From the NCBI RefSeq assembly GCF_003070885.1, contig NZ_CP028913.1, positions 2,170,001 to 2,234,000 of the forward strand: a stretch of 64,000 nucleotides of DNA, in the 5' to 3' direction. Made by a program: the position numbers and the translations under genes. The stretch comes from Agromyces badenianii. Its GTDB lineage: Bacteria > Actinomycetota > Actinomycetes > Actinomycetales > Microbacteriaceae. Numbering within the stretch: the stretch's first letter is position 1; every line of letters begins with the position of its first letter. Below are positions 8,261-18,173 of the stretch, in pieces. The notes under the pieces were generated by a model. That model ran no database searches and was not told where the DNA came from. It saw only the letters and a list, made by a program, of their open reading frames with translations.

Positions 8261-10909
8261 ATGTCTGCCCAAAAACGTACGATGAGCGACGTCGGCGCCG
8301 GAATCCTCGGTTTCGTCGGCATGAGCGCTCTCGCCGGCGTGCTCGTCACGGCCGCCGTGACTCCGGCCCTCGCCGTCACCGGCATGGCCGCGAACAACAG
8401 CATCTCGATGTTCGAGAACCTGCCCGGGTACCTGCAGATCGGCGACCTGTCGCAGAAGTCGAACATCTACGCGACGCAGTCGGATGGTTCACGGCTATTG
8501 CTCGCGTCGTTCTTCGACGACAACCGCGAAGAGGTCGCCTGGGACCAGATCAGCCAGTACGCGAAAGATGCGGCCGTCGCAGGTGAAGACCCGCGGTTCT
8601 ATGAGCACGGCGGAGTCGACATCCAGGGCACGATCCGCGGCGCCCTCAAGACGGTCACGGGCGGCGACACCCAGGGCGGTTCCTCGATCACGCAGCAGTA
8701 CGTGAAGAACGTGCTGATCAACAACAACACGAAGAAGGCCACGAACCAAGAGGAGTTCGAAAAGGCCTACGACGAAGCGACCGAGGTCAGCATCGACCGG
8801 AAGCTCAAGGAGATCCGCTACGCGATCGCGCTCGAGAAGGAGTCACCGAAAGACGACATCCTTCGCGGGTACCTGAACATCGCGGCGTTCGGCGGACGGG
8901 TCTACGGCATCGAGGCCGCCGCCCAGTACTACTTCACGAAGTCGGCTGCGACCCTCTCGCTCCCAGAGGCCGCGAGCCTCATCGCGATCGTGAACTTCCC
9001 CGAGCGGTTGCGTCTCGACCAGCCCGAAGACGAGGAGAACGGCGCGGCGACCGTCGTCGACGGCCAGCCTGTGCCGTACGCGGCGAACAAGGAGCGTCGC
9101 GACTACATCCTCGACAAGATGCTCGAGTACAAGAAGATCACGGCCGAGGACCACGCTGCCGCCATCGCGACCCCCGTGGCGCCGGTGATCGCCGCCCCGA
9201 GCACCGGTTGCCAGTCGGCCGGTGGTTCGGCGTTCTTCTGCGACTACGTCACCTGGGTCATCAAGAACAACTTCGACAACCCTGAGACGCCCGACGTCAA
9301 CGAGGGCGTCAGGATGCTGCAGACGGGCGGTCTCGAGATCGACACCACGCTCGATCTCGACATGCAGAACCGCGCCGAGACCGCGATGGCCGAGAATGTT
9401 CCGATGACCGACGCGAGATTCGATGTCGGTTCGGTTGCCGTGAGTGTCGAGGTCGGTACCGGCAAGGTCCTGTCCATGGTGCAGAACAAGAGATACTCGC
9501 AAGACGAGGAACAGCTCAACTCGAGCGCAGAGTACGAATCGATCAACTACTCGACCGACTACGCGTACGGCGGCTCGAGCGGATTCCAGCCGGGATCGAC
9601 GTTCAAGGTGTTCACGCTCGGCGAATGGCTCAACGAGGGGCATTCGTTGCGCGAGACCTTCAACGGCAACCGTCGCAACTTCACGTCGTTCCCCGATAGC
9701 TGCAACGGCACATGGCGCGGCAACTTCGACCCGAAGAACGACGATTCCCAGGGCGCGAACAACGCGGTCGACGCGACGAAGTACTCGGTGAACACCTCCT
9801 TCGTTGCGATGGGCCAGCAGCTCGATCTCTGCAAGATCAAGAACACGGCCCAGGCGTTCGGCGTTCGACGCGCCGATGGGCTCGAGCTGGGTCAGCGTTT
9901 CGCGTACGACGACAACGACGAGCCGCTCTACAACGAAGACGGCTCGCGAAAGGTCGACCCGGTCTCGGTCTTCGGGCCGAGCGCCATCCTCGGCACCGAA
10001 GAGGTCTCGCCGCTGAGCATGGTGAGCGCCTTCGCGGGCATCGCGAACAATGGGTCGACGTGCACCCCGATCGCGATCACCGCGATCACTCAATCCGACG
10101 GCACCCCGATCCCGCCGCCCGCGAGCACGTGCACGCAGTCCGTGCCCTCGAACGTGGCTGCCGGCATGTCCTACGCCATGGCACAGACCTTCAGTGGCAC
10201 CGCCAGCGCCTCGAACACCGGTAGTGGCGTTCCCCACATCGGGAAGACGGGGACCACCGACGAGAACAAGGACACCTGGATGAACGGTGCGTCGACTCGC
10301 GTCGCCACCGCCGTCTGGGTCGGAAGCGTCACAGGCAAGGCCGACCAGCGTCGCCTCGACCGATGGGAGAGCGGCTCCGTTGCAACGGCTCGACACCGCA
10401 TGTGGAAGTCGATCATGACGCTCGCCGACGAGAAGTACGGCGGCGATGACTTCACCCAACCCGATCAGTCGGCCTTCAAGCAGGTGCTCGTCGACATCCC
10501 GCAGGTCGCGGGCCTCTCGCTCGACGCGGCGAAGCAGGCGATCGAAACGGCGGGCTTCGTCTTCGCAGACGGCGGCCAACAGGATTCGAATCTTCCGGCC
10601 GGCACAGTGTCCGGCACCGACCCGTCGGGTCAGGCGGGCAAGGGCACCACGATCCGGGTGTTCACGAGCAACGGCTCGATGACCGGAGTCCCGAACGTCG
10701 TCGGAATGAACGGCGACCAGGCCGAAGGCGCCCTCAAGCAGGCCGGCTTCAAGGTGCAACGCCAGACTGAGAACACGACCGACCCGACCAAGGTCGGTGT
10801 CGTGATCTCGCAGAACCCTGCCGGCGGTGGTTTCGCGAAGCCCGGTGACCAGATCACGATCAGTGTCGGCAAACTCGGCGGCGGGGGCGATGCTCCCGGC
10901 GGCGACTAG
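8261..10909 (+). CDS. Class A penicillin-binding protein with two PASTA domains, 882 aa
   Basis: Bifunctional peptidoglycan synthase on the outer face of the membrane. After a short basic tail and one membrane anchor (about 12-42) comes a GT51 transglycosylase with catalytic Glu in GEDPRFYEHGG (E109) and GGSSITQQYVKN. The transpeptidase has S446-T-F-K (active-site serine), S509-V-N and K662-T-G. Two PASTA repeats close the protein (about 740-805 and 806-875), as in PonA-type enzymes that sense muropeptides. Start chosen at 8261 because an earlier in-frame ATG has no ribosome site and a -10 box sits at 8248. The next gene begins 12 bases downstream. Confidence 0.95.
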   Translation: MSAQKRTMSDVGAGILGFVGMSALAGVLVTAAVTPALAVTGMAANNSISMFENLPGYLQIGDLSQKSNIYATQSDGSRLLLASFFDDNREEVAWDQISQYAKDAAVAGEDPRFYEHGGVDIQGTIRGALKTVTGGDTQGGSSITQQYVKNVLINNNTKKATNQEEFEKAYDEATEVSIDRKLKEIRYAIALEKESPKDDILRGYLNIAAFGGRVYGIEAAAQYYFTKSAATLSLPEAASLIAIVNFPERLRLDQPEDEENGAATVVDGQPVPYAANKERRDYILDKMLEYKKITAEDHAAAIATPVAPVIAAPSTGCQSAGGSAFFCDYVTWVIKNNFDNPETPDVNEGVRMLQTGGLEIDTTLDLDMQNRAETAMAENVPMTDARFDVGSVAVSVEVGTGKVLSMVQNKRYSQDEEQLNSSAEYESINYSTDYAYGGSSGFQPGSTFKVFTLGEWLNEGHSLRETFNGNRRNFTSFPDSCNGTWRGNFDPKNDDSQGANNAVDATKYSVNTSFVAMGQQLDLCKIKNTAQAFGVRRADGLELGQRFAYDDNDEPLYNEDGSRKVDPVSVFGPSAILGTEEVSPLSMVSAFAGIANNGSTCTPIAITAITQSDGTPIPPPASTCTQSVPSNVAAGMSYAMAQTFSGTASASNTGSGVPHIGKTGTTDENKDTWMNGASTRVATAVWVGSVTGKADQRRLDRWESGSVATARHRMWKSIMTLADEKYGGDDFTQPDQSAFKQVLVDIPQVAGLSLDAAKQAIETAGFVFADGGQQDSNLPAGTVSGTDPSGQAGKGTTIRVFTSNGSMTGVPNVVGMNGDQAEGALKQAGFKVQRQTENTTDPTKVGVVISQNPAGGGFAKPGDQITISVGKLGGGGDAPGGD

Positions 10910-10921
10910 GCGCCGGTCGTC

Positions 10922-11899
10922 GTGGTGACGAAGGCACGCACGTCGCCTGCCGCGACGATCTCCCTCGCGATCGCCGCAGCAGGTGCTGCCGCACTCGCCT
11001 GGGGCACTCTGGTCGAACGCACCCGGTGGACGCTCAGACGAGTGGAGGTGCCGGTGCTGCCGCCTGGCGCCGAGCCCATCCGCGTGCTTCATCTCTCCGA
11101 CCTGCACATGGCGCCGTGGCAGCGCGAGAAGCAGGAGTGGGTTCGGAGCCTCGCCGATCTGCAGCCCGACCTCATCGTCGACACCGGCGACAATCTCGGC
11201 CACGAGCGCGGCATCGACGGCATCCGCCGGGCGTTCGAACGGTTCCGCGGCGTGCCCGGAGTCTTCGTCAACGGCTCCAACGACTACTTCGGACCGGTTG
11301 GGAAGAATCCGTTCCTGTACTTCGCCGGGCCCTCCCGTCTCGGGCCACGCGCGAAGGCCCTCGACATCACCGAGTTGCACGACTACTTCGCCGAACTCGG
11401 TTGGCACGACCTCGACAACACCGCCGCCGCGCTCGAACTGCGCGGCACGCACTTCGAGTTCTTCGGCGTCGACGACCCGCACCGCGGCTACGACCGGCTC
11501 GACCTCATCACCGTCGCGATCGACGAGTTGCGCGCCGACGATCCGCTCGGCGACGAAACGTGGCCCGACGCGGCATCCACTGCACGACGGCCCACCGTGA
11601 CCGTCGGCGTCACCCACGCTCCCTACCAGCGAGTGCTGAACTCGTTCGTGAACCACGGAGCGCAGCTCATGCTCGCCGGGCACACCCACGGTGGGCAGGT
11701 CTGCCTGCCGGGGTTCGGCGCGCTGGTCACGAACTGCGACATCCCGCGTGATCAGGTCAAGGGACTCAGCGTCTGGCGCCATGGGCTGCGCGCGGCGTTC
11801 CTCAATGTATCCGCCGGCCTCGGTACCTCCATCTACGCTCCGGTGCGGTTCGCCTGCCCGCCCGAGGCGACGTTGTTGACGCTGGTCCCCACCGAGTAG
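10922..11899 (+). CDS. Membrane-anchored metallophosphoesterase, 325 aa
   Basis: Calcineurin-like phosphoesterase: metal ligands in LHLSDLHMAP, VDTGDNLGHE, NGSNDYFGP (variant of GNHD with serine) and LAGHTHGGQVCLPG. An N-terminal hydrophobic helix (about 8-25) anchors it. This YkuE-type family acts on phosphodiester or lipid-phosphate substrates at the envelope; its substrate here is unknown. GTG at 10922 or 10925 is the start. It follows the PBP gene by 12 bases and is probably cotranscribed, a common actinobacterial arrangement. Confidence 0.9.
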   Translation: MVTKARTSPAATISLAIAAAGAAALAWGTLVERTRWTLRRVEVPVLPPGAEPIRVLHLSDLHMAPWQREKQEWVRSLADLQPDLIVDTGDNLGHERGIDGIRRAFERFRGVPGVFVNGSNDYFGPVGKNPFLYFAGPSRLGPRAKALDITELHDYFAELGWHDLDNTAAALELRGTHFEFFGVDDPHRGYDRLDLITVAIDELRADDPLGDETWPDAASTARRPTVTVGVTHAPYQRVLNSFVNHGAQLMLAGHTHGGQVCLPGFGALVTNCDIPRDQVKGLSVWRHGLRAAFLNVSAGLGTSIYAPVRFACPPEATLLTLVPTE

Positions 11900-11973
11900 C
11901 GCTGGTTCGCCGGGCAGGTGGCGCACCTCGCGCGTCTGACCGGCGGGTGGTCTGGCCACCACCATTTATCGGC

Positions 11974-11979
11974 TATTCT
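11974..11979 (+). promoter_or_regulatory. -10 element upstream of tRNA-Pro
   Basis: TATTCT at 11974-11979 is about 25 bases before the mature tRNA 5' end, in an AT-richer pocket. No good -35 hexamer is obvious. Confidence 0.35.
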
Positions 11980-12003
11980 TGTTGAGGCCCGCAAGGGCAG
12001 ACC

Positions 12004-12079
<76 letters not shown>

Positions 12080-12086
12080 GGGTGAA

Positions 12087-12112
12087 GCCCCCTCCTTCGG
12101 GAGGGGGCTTTT
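12087..12112 (+). terminator. Intrinsic terminator after tRNA-Pro
   Basis: Stem GCCCCCTCC / GGAGGGGGC (12087-12095, 12100-12108) with a TTCG tetraloop and a TTTT tail: a textbook rho-independent terminator. Confidence 0.9.
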
Positions 12113-12256
12113 CGCATTCCGGCACGACGCGGCGCTGAGGGGTCGACGCGGCACGTGAAGACGCAGGAACACTCGTCGACCGCCGACAGCGCCGGCATGA
12201 GAAGACTCCGCGTCACGAGCCGTGTGACCGCCTCCACGGTTAGAGGCGCTGCAGCC

Positions 12257-13564
12257 TCAGGGCCGCCCGATACCGCGATAGTGCCATCCGGCCGCTCGCC
12301 AGGCTGCGGGGTCGAGCACATTGCGTCCGTCGATGATGCGCCGCTCCCCGACCAGCCTTCCGACGACTTCGGGATCGAGCGTTCGGTACTCGCCCCATTC
12401 GGTCGCGAGGATCACCAGGTCTGCCAGCTGGAGGGCCTCGCGCGTGGTCGGCACATAGGAGAGCTCCGGACGCCTCGATCGGGCGTTCTCGATACCCTCG
12501 GGGTCGGTCGCGACGACCTCTGCCCCGAGGGCGTTGAGACTCGTCGCGATATCGAGCGCCGGCGAATCGCGCACGTCATCGGAGTCGGGCTTGAAGGTGA
12601 CGCCGAGCATGGCGACCTTCTTGCCCGCTGCCGAACCGCCGAGATCACGCACCGCCAGGTCGACCACGCGTCGGCGCTGTCGCATGTTGATCGCGTCGAC
12701 CTCCGTGAGGAAGGCCAACGTCTGGCCGAGGCCCAGTTCCTCGGCGCGAGCGGTGAACCCACGAATGTCTTTCGGGAGGCACCCTCCACCGAAGCCGACG
12801 CCGGCGTTGAGGAAGCGCCGGCCGATGCGAACGTCGTGGCCGATGGCATCTGCGAGCGCCGTGACATCCGCTCCCGTCGCGTCGGCGATCTCGGACATCG
12901 CGTTGATGAAGCTGATCTTCGTGGCGAGGAAGGCATTCGCCGCGACCTTCACGAGTTCGGCGGTCGCGTAGTCGGTGATGATGCGCGGGGTGCCGGCCTC
13001 GATCGCGGCCCGGTAGACGTGATCGAGCATGGATGCCGCGCGGTCGTCGCCATCGGCGACGCCGTAGACCAGGCGGTCGGGTGCGAGGGTGTCCTTCACC
13101 GCGAAGCCTTCACGCAGGAACTCGGGGTTCCAAGCGAGTGCGGCGTGCGGCGCCTCGGCAGCGAGCCGCTCGGCGAGGCGGGCTGCCGTGCCGACAGGAA
13201 CGGTGCTCTTGCCGACGACGAGTGCACCCTCGGCGAGGATCGGCAGCAGGGCTTCGAACGCCGCGTCGACGAACGAGACATCCGCCGCGCCGGTCTCGCT
13301 CGACTGCGGCGTGCCGACTGCGAGGAAGTGCACCTCGGCATCAGCGGCATCCGCGATATCGGGGCTGAACCGAAGCCGACCGCTCGCGGTCGCCGAATTC
13401 AGGATCTCAGGCAATCCCGGCTCGTAGAACGGCGGATGAGCCGCCGCGAGCGCCTCGATCTTGCGGCGGTCGACGTCGATGCCGACCACCTCATGACCGA
13501 GTTCGGCCATGGCAGAGGCATGCACCGCGCCGAGATAACCGCAACCGATGACCGAAATGCGCAT
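12257..13564 (-). CDS. UDP-glucose/GDP-mannose dehydrogenase family protein, 435 aa
   Basis: NAD-dependent oxidation of a nucleotide sugar to the uronic acid, most likely UDP-glucose to UDP-glucuronate. Rossmann motif ISVIGCGYLGAVHA at the start, VGKSTVPVGTA, catalytic Lys in TAELVKVAAN (K206) and the thiohemiacetal cysteine in GFGGGCLPKDI (C262), then the C-terminal cofactor fold with GVTFKPDSDDVRDSPAL. Start chosen at ATG 13564; the upstream frame adds arginine-rich sequence. It lies downstream of the DUF4012 genes in the same direction, which suggests a surface polysaccharide containing uronic acid. Confidence 0.93.
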   Translation of the reverse strand: MRISVIGCGYLGAVHASAMAELGHEVVGIDVDRRKIEALAAAHPPFYEPGLPEILNSATASGRLRFSPDIADAADAEVHFLAVGTPQSSETGAADVSFVDAAFEALLPILAEGALVVGKSTVPVGTAARLAERLAAEAPHAALAWNPEFLREGFAVKDTLAPDRLVYGVADGDDRAASMLDHVYRAAIEAGTPRIITDYATAELVKVAANAFLATKISFINAMSEIADATGADVTALADAIGHDVRIGRRFLNAGVGFGGGCLPKDIRGFTARAEELGLGQTLAFLTEVDAINMRQRRRVVDLAVRDLGGSAAGKKVAMLGVTFKPDSDDVRDSPALDIATSLNALGAEVVATDPEGIENARSRRPELSYVPTTREALQLADLVILATEWGEYRTLDPEVVGRLVGERRIIDGRNVLDPAAWRAAGWHYRGIGRP

Positions 13565-13638
13565 GTCGACCCTTCGTCTCAAGCGAACGCGTTCCATTCT
13601 GCCGCACTGGCGGCGGCGTACCGCGATCGGGCGAGCGC

Positions 13639-15405
13639 TCAGCCCGTCATCAGCGGTGTTGCGAAGGCCACGGGCGTAACCTGGCCGGGTTCGGCCGAGA
13701 CGAAGCGATAGACGACGGTGGCGGTTGCTCCAGGCGCGAGATCCACGGCGACGTTGTTCGCGATGCGCCCATCGGCGTTGACCGACTGGTATCCGACGGG
13801 AGCACCGTCGTAGCTGACGCCGGCGTCGAAGGCACCCGGCGGCGAGTAGACCGTGACGTTCGTCGCGATCACTCCGGGGGGCACCCCGAACATTCCGCCG
13901 TTGGTGGTGCGTCGCGGCAGGGAGACTGCGGCGTCGGGCGGCGCAGTGCTCGTCATCGTCACCGTCAGCTCGACCTCGGATCGGCCGTCGTCGCGGGTGT
14001 CGGCGACCTCGACAGACGTCGCGACGTCGAGGTAGGCATCCATCTTTCCGCCGGATCGGTCGTTCAAGTAGACGGCGTACGCCTGCTCGCCGAGCGAGGT
14101 CTGCGTCGCCTGCATGCCCGCCAATGTCGTGTCGGCGAGCACCGCCTGCTCGTCGTCGTGCGCACTCCAGATCGCGAGTCGGTGCTCGTCGGCGATTCGG
14201 GTGACCGCGGCGATGAGCACCGCGGGATCGATCGAGGCCGAGGAGAGGGCGCCGAACACGGCACCTGCCGCCGAAGCGAAGAATGCGTCTTGCGCATGGT
14301 CGTCGTCGAGGCGCTCATAGGTGTCGACGAGGAGCGCCCGAACGGCGTCACCCTCGCTGAGCGTGCCGCCGCCTGCCACTGCGACCGGGCCGGTCGCTCC
14401 GAGTACGTAGCTGAGTCCCACCGGGTCCACGGCGATGACTCCGTCGACCACGGTGCCGCGGTCCCTCGCCCACATGGCCGCCGCGAGCCTTCCGCTGAGC
14501 GAGAAGTCGGGGGTGGCCGTCACATTCTGGATGTAGGTGCCGAGCCGGTTGCCGAACAGCACCGTCTCCGCCTCGGGGAGCGGGAGCACCGGTTCGGACG
14601 AATACCCGATGTCTCCGGACGCCGCCTGCTCGATGAGCGTCACTCTGCCGTCCTCCGTGTGCACGAGCGCGAGCGCACCGATGATGCCGCCCCCCGTGCG
14701 CAGCTCTGCGCTGTTCTGGAAGAGGATGAGGTAATTGCGTGGCCCGTCGGCGCCGAGCATCTCGGGCAGGATCCGAACGGTGCGATCGAGTGTCGTCATC
14801 GCCTCCGATGCCGCGTCGATCGCATCGGCGAACTCGCTCCTCGCGTCGGCGATCGGACCGATGATCGCATCGGCATCGATCGCGTCGATCCGCGCAGAAG
14901 CGGCCTCGAGGGCGATGACGGCTTCGCCGACGACCGGCCGGGCTTCGACCAATGGCGCCAGGTCGATGCGCCCGTCGGCCGACCGCAGCGATGTCGTGTC
15001 GATGGATCCCGCGATGCCGGCGAGGGGAACGATGACCTGCGACGCGACGCGATCGAGTTCAGTCGACATCTCGCGCACGGCCGCCAGATTGCCGCCGGCC
15101 CAGGGCACCACCTCCGCCGCTCGCCAGATGGGATCGCTCGTCAGCTCGGCCGCTTTCGATGCGTGGGCGGCGAGTGACGCCGCGGTGGTCGAAGCCGCCG
15201 CGGTGTCGGCCGAGCCGATCTCGCCCTGGATCTGCGACGCGAGGGGTACCACAGCCTTGAGCTCGTTGCTCGCCATCAAGCCGCGCGCTCCGACCCAGAC
15301 GATCACGCCGACGAGCAGCAGAAGGACCGCCACGCCGATCCAGATCGCGACGCGCCGGCTTCGCCGTCGAACCTGGGCAGGGGCAGGGGCGCTGGCGTCG
15401 GCCAA
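13639..15405 (-). CDS. DUF4012 membrane-anchored protein, 588 aa
   Basis: After a basic tail comes one membrane helix (AIWIGVAVLLLLVGVIVWVGA, about 20-42), then a large extracytoplasmic region with the DUF4012 core (NYLILFQNSAELRTGGGIIGALA, about 225-250) and a beta-rich C-terminus. The start is TTG 15405 with AGGAC just upstream, four bases after the stop of the preceding gene. DUF4012 proteins are typical of actinobacterial polysaccharide loci; their biochemical role is not established. A paralogue with the same layout lies at 16222-18021. Confidence 0.85.
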   Translation of the reverse strand: MADASAPAPAQVRRRSRRVAIWIGVAVLLLLVGVIVWVGARGLMASNELKAVVPLASQIQGEIGSADTAAASTTAASLAAHASKAAELTSDPIWRAAEVVPWAGGNLAAVREMSTELDRVASQVIVPLAGIAGSIDTTSLRSADGRIDLAPLVEARPVVGEAVIALEAASARIDAIDADAIIGPIADARSEFADAIDAASEAMTTLDRTVRILPEMLGADGPRNYLILFQNSAELRTGGGIIGALALVHTEDGRVTLIEQAASGDIGYSSEPVLPLPEAETVLFGNRLGTYIQNVTATPDFSLSGRLAAAMWARDRGTVVDGVIAVDPVGLSYVLGATGPVAVAGGGTLSEGDAVRALLVDTYERLDDDHAQDAFFASAAGAVFGALSSASIDPAVLIAAVTRIADEHRLAIWSAHDDEQAVLADTTLAGMQATQTSLGEQAYAVYLNDRSGGKMDAYLDVATSVEVADTRDDGRSEVELTVTMTSTAPPDAAVSLPRRTTNGGMFGVPPGVIATNVTVYSPPGAFDAGVSYDGAPVGYQSVNADGRIANNVAVDLAPGATATVVYRFVSAEPGQVTPVAFATPLMTG

Positions 15406-15409
15406 CGTC

Positions 15410-16057
15410 CTACCGCTTCGCGAGCCGACGCGTCAGCAGCAGCACCGCGCCGCCGATGACCACGAGCCCGAGTGCCCCGAAGGCGACCGCGAACGTGGCC
15501 TCCGACACTCCGGTGGCGCTGAGCGTCTCGGTGTCGGCTGCCGACACGGCGCCGCTCCCGCGAGGGCTCGTCGCACAGTTCGGTGAGCTGGGCGGGTACG
15601 ACAGCGGCACCGAGATCGACGGGTTCACCGTGATGGTGGCACTCGTGATGCTTCGGGTCCAGGCGAAGTTGCCGTCGGTCTCGACCCAGACGCCGTCGAC
15701 GAGATCCCAACCAGGCCAGCCGGCGGGGCTGCCGTCACTGTTGACGGCAGCACCCGGCCAGAGCACACGGCCGGAGAGGGCTCCGTTGACGATGGTGCCG
15801 AGCGGGATCGACGTCGAGTTCGAGCCATCGCTCAGCACGAGCGTCGCCGTGTGCCCGGTGGAGACGTTGTCGGGGTCGATCAGGTCGACCGTATAGCCGA
15901 TGTACGGCACATCGCCGTCGCAGATGCCGGTGACGGCGGACCCGGCCAGCGTGGGGTCTGCAGGCGGGGTGGTCGGCGGGTACTGTTCGGCGTACGCCGC
16001 AGTGGGGACGGTGAGGAACGCCGCCACCAGCGCGATTGCAGCAACTTTGCGGAGCAC
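15410..16057 (-). CDS. Secreted cell-surface protein with LSATG tail, 215 aa
   Basis: N-terminal signal peptide (VLRKVAAIALVAAFLTV then AYA-E cleavage) and a proline-rich start of the mature part. The end has LSATG, a hydrophobic helix and RRLAKR: a sortase-like cell wall sorting signal of the LxxTG kind. The centre looks like an immunoglobulin-type beta domain with cysteines in GICDGD and PNCATS. GTG 16057 has GGAGG six bases upstream and removes an unlikely extension. It sits between two DUF4012 genes. No sortase is encoded in the window. Function unknown. Confidence 0.75.
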   Translation of the reverse strand: MLRKVAAIALVAAFLTVPTAAYAEQYPPTTPPADPTLAGSAVTGICDGDVPYIGYTVDLIDPDNVSTGHTATLVLSDGSNSTSIPLGTIVNGALSGRVLWPGAAVNSDGSPAGWPGWDLVDGVWVETDGNFAWTRSITSATITVNPSISVPLSYPPSSPNCATSPRGSGAVSAADTETLSATGVSEATFAVAFGALGLVVIGGAVLLLTRRLAKR

Positions 16058-16221
16058 GGGTGCCTCCGAGGGTTCGGGTGAAGATCGGGTAGAAGTCGGG
16101 TAACGCTCGGAGTCTACGCGCGCATGAGAAGCCCCGTCTGCGCCCAGTTGAGGGGTCACGGCACGCCATGACGAGACGGTATCCATGGCGATTCCGCTCC
16201 TCGCCCTCTCAGAGCCGCGAG

Positions 16222-18021
16222 TCAGCCGTTACCCAAGAGCGCGCAGTCGAGTGAATCGCTCACCACCTGCGTCGGATTGACGACCGGTGTGACATCGGCG
16301 ACGAGCGCGACCTCCGCCGGCTCCGTGGCCAGGTAGTCGAAGGTGAGCGTGCGGGTCTGCTGCGGCCCGATCGTCACGGTCTGCTGCGCTACTCCGAACT
16401 CCCCGTCGGTACCGGCGCGGACCGCCTCGGCCGGTCCATCGGCAGTCTGCCCCACGAGCCGGTATCCCGGAAGCGCATACGAGAGCACCTCGACGCGCAT
16501 GCTGCCGATCTTCGTTGCCCGCCCATCACCCGTCACATACGCGGGGAGGTCAGAGACCAGCGCCGGGTCGACCGAATTGCCCAATGTGACACTCAACCGC
16601 ACACGCCGGTCTCCGGTGCTGCACACGGCTTGGGCCAGGCCGACTCGCTGCGTCATGAAGCGCTGCATCTTGCCCGGGGTCCAGTCGGCGAAATACACGC
16701 CGAATCCGTCCGCGTCGGTAACGGAAGTCGGCGGCTCGCCCTCGAGGTGCGATCCTTCGATCAGTGCCTGCTCAGCAGCTCGATCGCTCCACACGAGAAC
16801 GCGATGTTCGTCGGCGGCGCGTGTGAGCACCGAGATCAGCTCACGCACACCGACCGTGCCGGACAAGAGCCGCGACATCGTGGTCGCGGCGAACGCCTGG
16901 TTGATCGCATCGACCTCGTAGGGCTCGAACTGCTGGTACAGGTCTCCGAGGAGCACCGGTACCGCGTTGCTGCTCGTGAGCTGCAGGCCGCCGGGGAGAT
17001 CGATCGGCCCCGTCGCATCGAGGAAGTAGCTGAGCGCAACCGTATCTATGGCGATGACGGCATCGACCTGCACGCCGTGGGTGCGGTTCCACATCTCCCT
17101 CGCGATCTCGGCTGTGAGGGAGAACCGTGGCGTGAGCGTCAAGCTCTGGACGTAGCGGCCGAGCCCGAATGGGAAGACGGCACGCACCTCGGGTGCGATC
17201 GGCACGACATCCTGGGTGTACATCGGCATGTCCCTCGCAGACGCCGACGATTGGGCGACGAGCGAAATAGCACCGTTCTCGACGCGCATCTGCGCGAGTG
17301 AACCGATCGTGCCCCCGCGAGGCATGACCTCCCCATTGTTCTGGAAGAGGAAGAGGATGTCTCTCGGCCCATCCGCACCGAGCATGCCCGGCAGAGCGGC
17401 CACCACGTCTTCTGCAGGCCCGAGCAGTCGTCGTGCTGAGGCCACTGCGTCGTCGATTCGATCGACACCGGCCGCGACATCGGGCACCAGCAGTGATCGG
17501 TCGACCGTGCCGAGCATCGCGGTCGCCTCGGAGACGGCTTCGACCGCCCCGGTCACGGTCGCACCGATCGCATCCACTTCGGCAAGGTCGACACGACCGT
17601 CGGCAGGCTTCAGCGCGTCGAGGCCGAGGGATGCTGCAGGGACGACGGTCTTCTGCGCGAGCAGGTCGACCGAGCTCGCGGCCATCCGCACCGCATGGAG
17701 ATTCGGCCCGGCGAACGGCACCCACTCGAGCGACAGCCAGAGTCGCCCGCTCGTCTGCTGCCGTGCCGCCGCGGTGATCTCGCTGAGTTCTGCGGCGGCG
17801 CGCGTCGCCCCCTGTGTGTCACCGGCAAGCACTTTCTCCTGCACTTCAACCACGAGGGGAGGTGCCGCCTGGAGCAGATCGCGGGCGTCCAATGCGCGCG
17901 GCACGAGCGTGGCGAAGGCGACCCCGATACCCACGATGAACAGTGCGACGATGAGGAGCGGGATCCAGAAGACGGGTCGCCGAACCAGCGCGGTTCGGCG
18001 TTCGATTCTGCGGGTTCCCAT
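16222..18021 (-). CDS. DUF4012 membrane-anchored protein, 599 aa (paralogue)
   Basis: Same plan as the 13639-15405 product: basic tail, single membrane helix (PLLIVALFIVGIGVAFATLV, about 21-41), then DUF4012 core DILFLFQNNGEVMPRGGTIGSLA (about 235-260) and a beta-rich C-terminal half. The two are clearly homologous but divergent, pointing to an old duplication kept with a different gene between them. It is the first gene of the leftward cluster, behind an about 150-bp divergent intergenic region shared with the VanZ gene. Confidence 0.85.
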   Translation of the reverse strand: MGTRRIERRTALVRRPVFWIPLLIVALFIVGIGVAFATLVPRALDARDLLQAAPPLVVEVQEKVLAGDTQGATRAAAELSEITAAARQQTSGRLWLSLEWVPFAGPNLHAVRMAASSVDLLAQKTVVPAASLGLDALKPADGRVDLAEVDAIGATVTGAVEAVSEATAMLGTVDRSLLVPDVAAGVDRIDDAVASARRLLGPAEDVVAALPGMLGADGPRDILFLFQNNGEVMPRGGTIGSLAQMRVENGAISLVAQSSASARDMPMYTQDVVPIAPEVRAVFPFGLGRYVQSLTLTPRFSLTAEIAREMWNRTHGVQVDAVIAIDTVALSYFLDATGPIDLPGGLQLTSSNAVPVLLGDLYQQFEPYEVDAINQAFAATTMSRLLSGTVGVRELISVLTRAADEHRVLVWSDRAAEQALIEGSHLEGEPPTSVTDADGFGVYFADWTPGKMQRFMTQRVGLAQAVCSTGDRRVRLSVTLGNSVDPALVSDLPAYVTGDGRATKIGSMRVEVLSYALPGYRLVGQTADGPAEAVRAGTDGEFGVAQQTVTIGPQQTRTLTFDYLATEPAEVALVADVTPVVNPTQVVSDSLDCALLGNG

Positions 18022-18173
18022 GATTCGACAACGCTAGTCGACGCGGGTGAATCAACGGGTACGAATGCCGGCCCCCAAGTGAAATGGGGCCGCTGTCGAT
18101 CGGATGCACGAGACAACTCTCCGCGCAGTGTCGGTCACGCGCCGTCAGGAGCCGGTCTCGCTACCCTGAACCG

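Noticed and set aside
8843..11965. Very long open frame on the minus strand opposite the PBP and phosphoesterase genes
   Set aside because: Antisense shadow of high-GC coding sequence; no domain, and the plus strand has full motifs for both enzymes.
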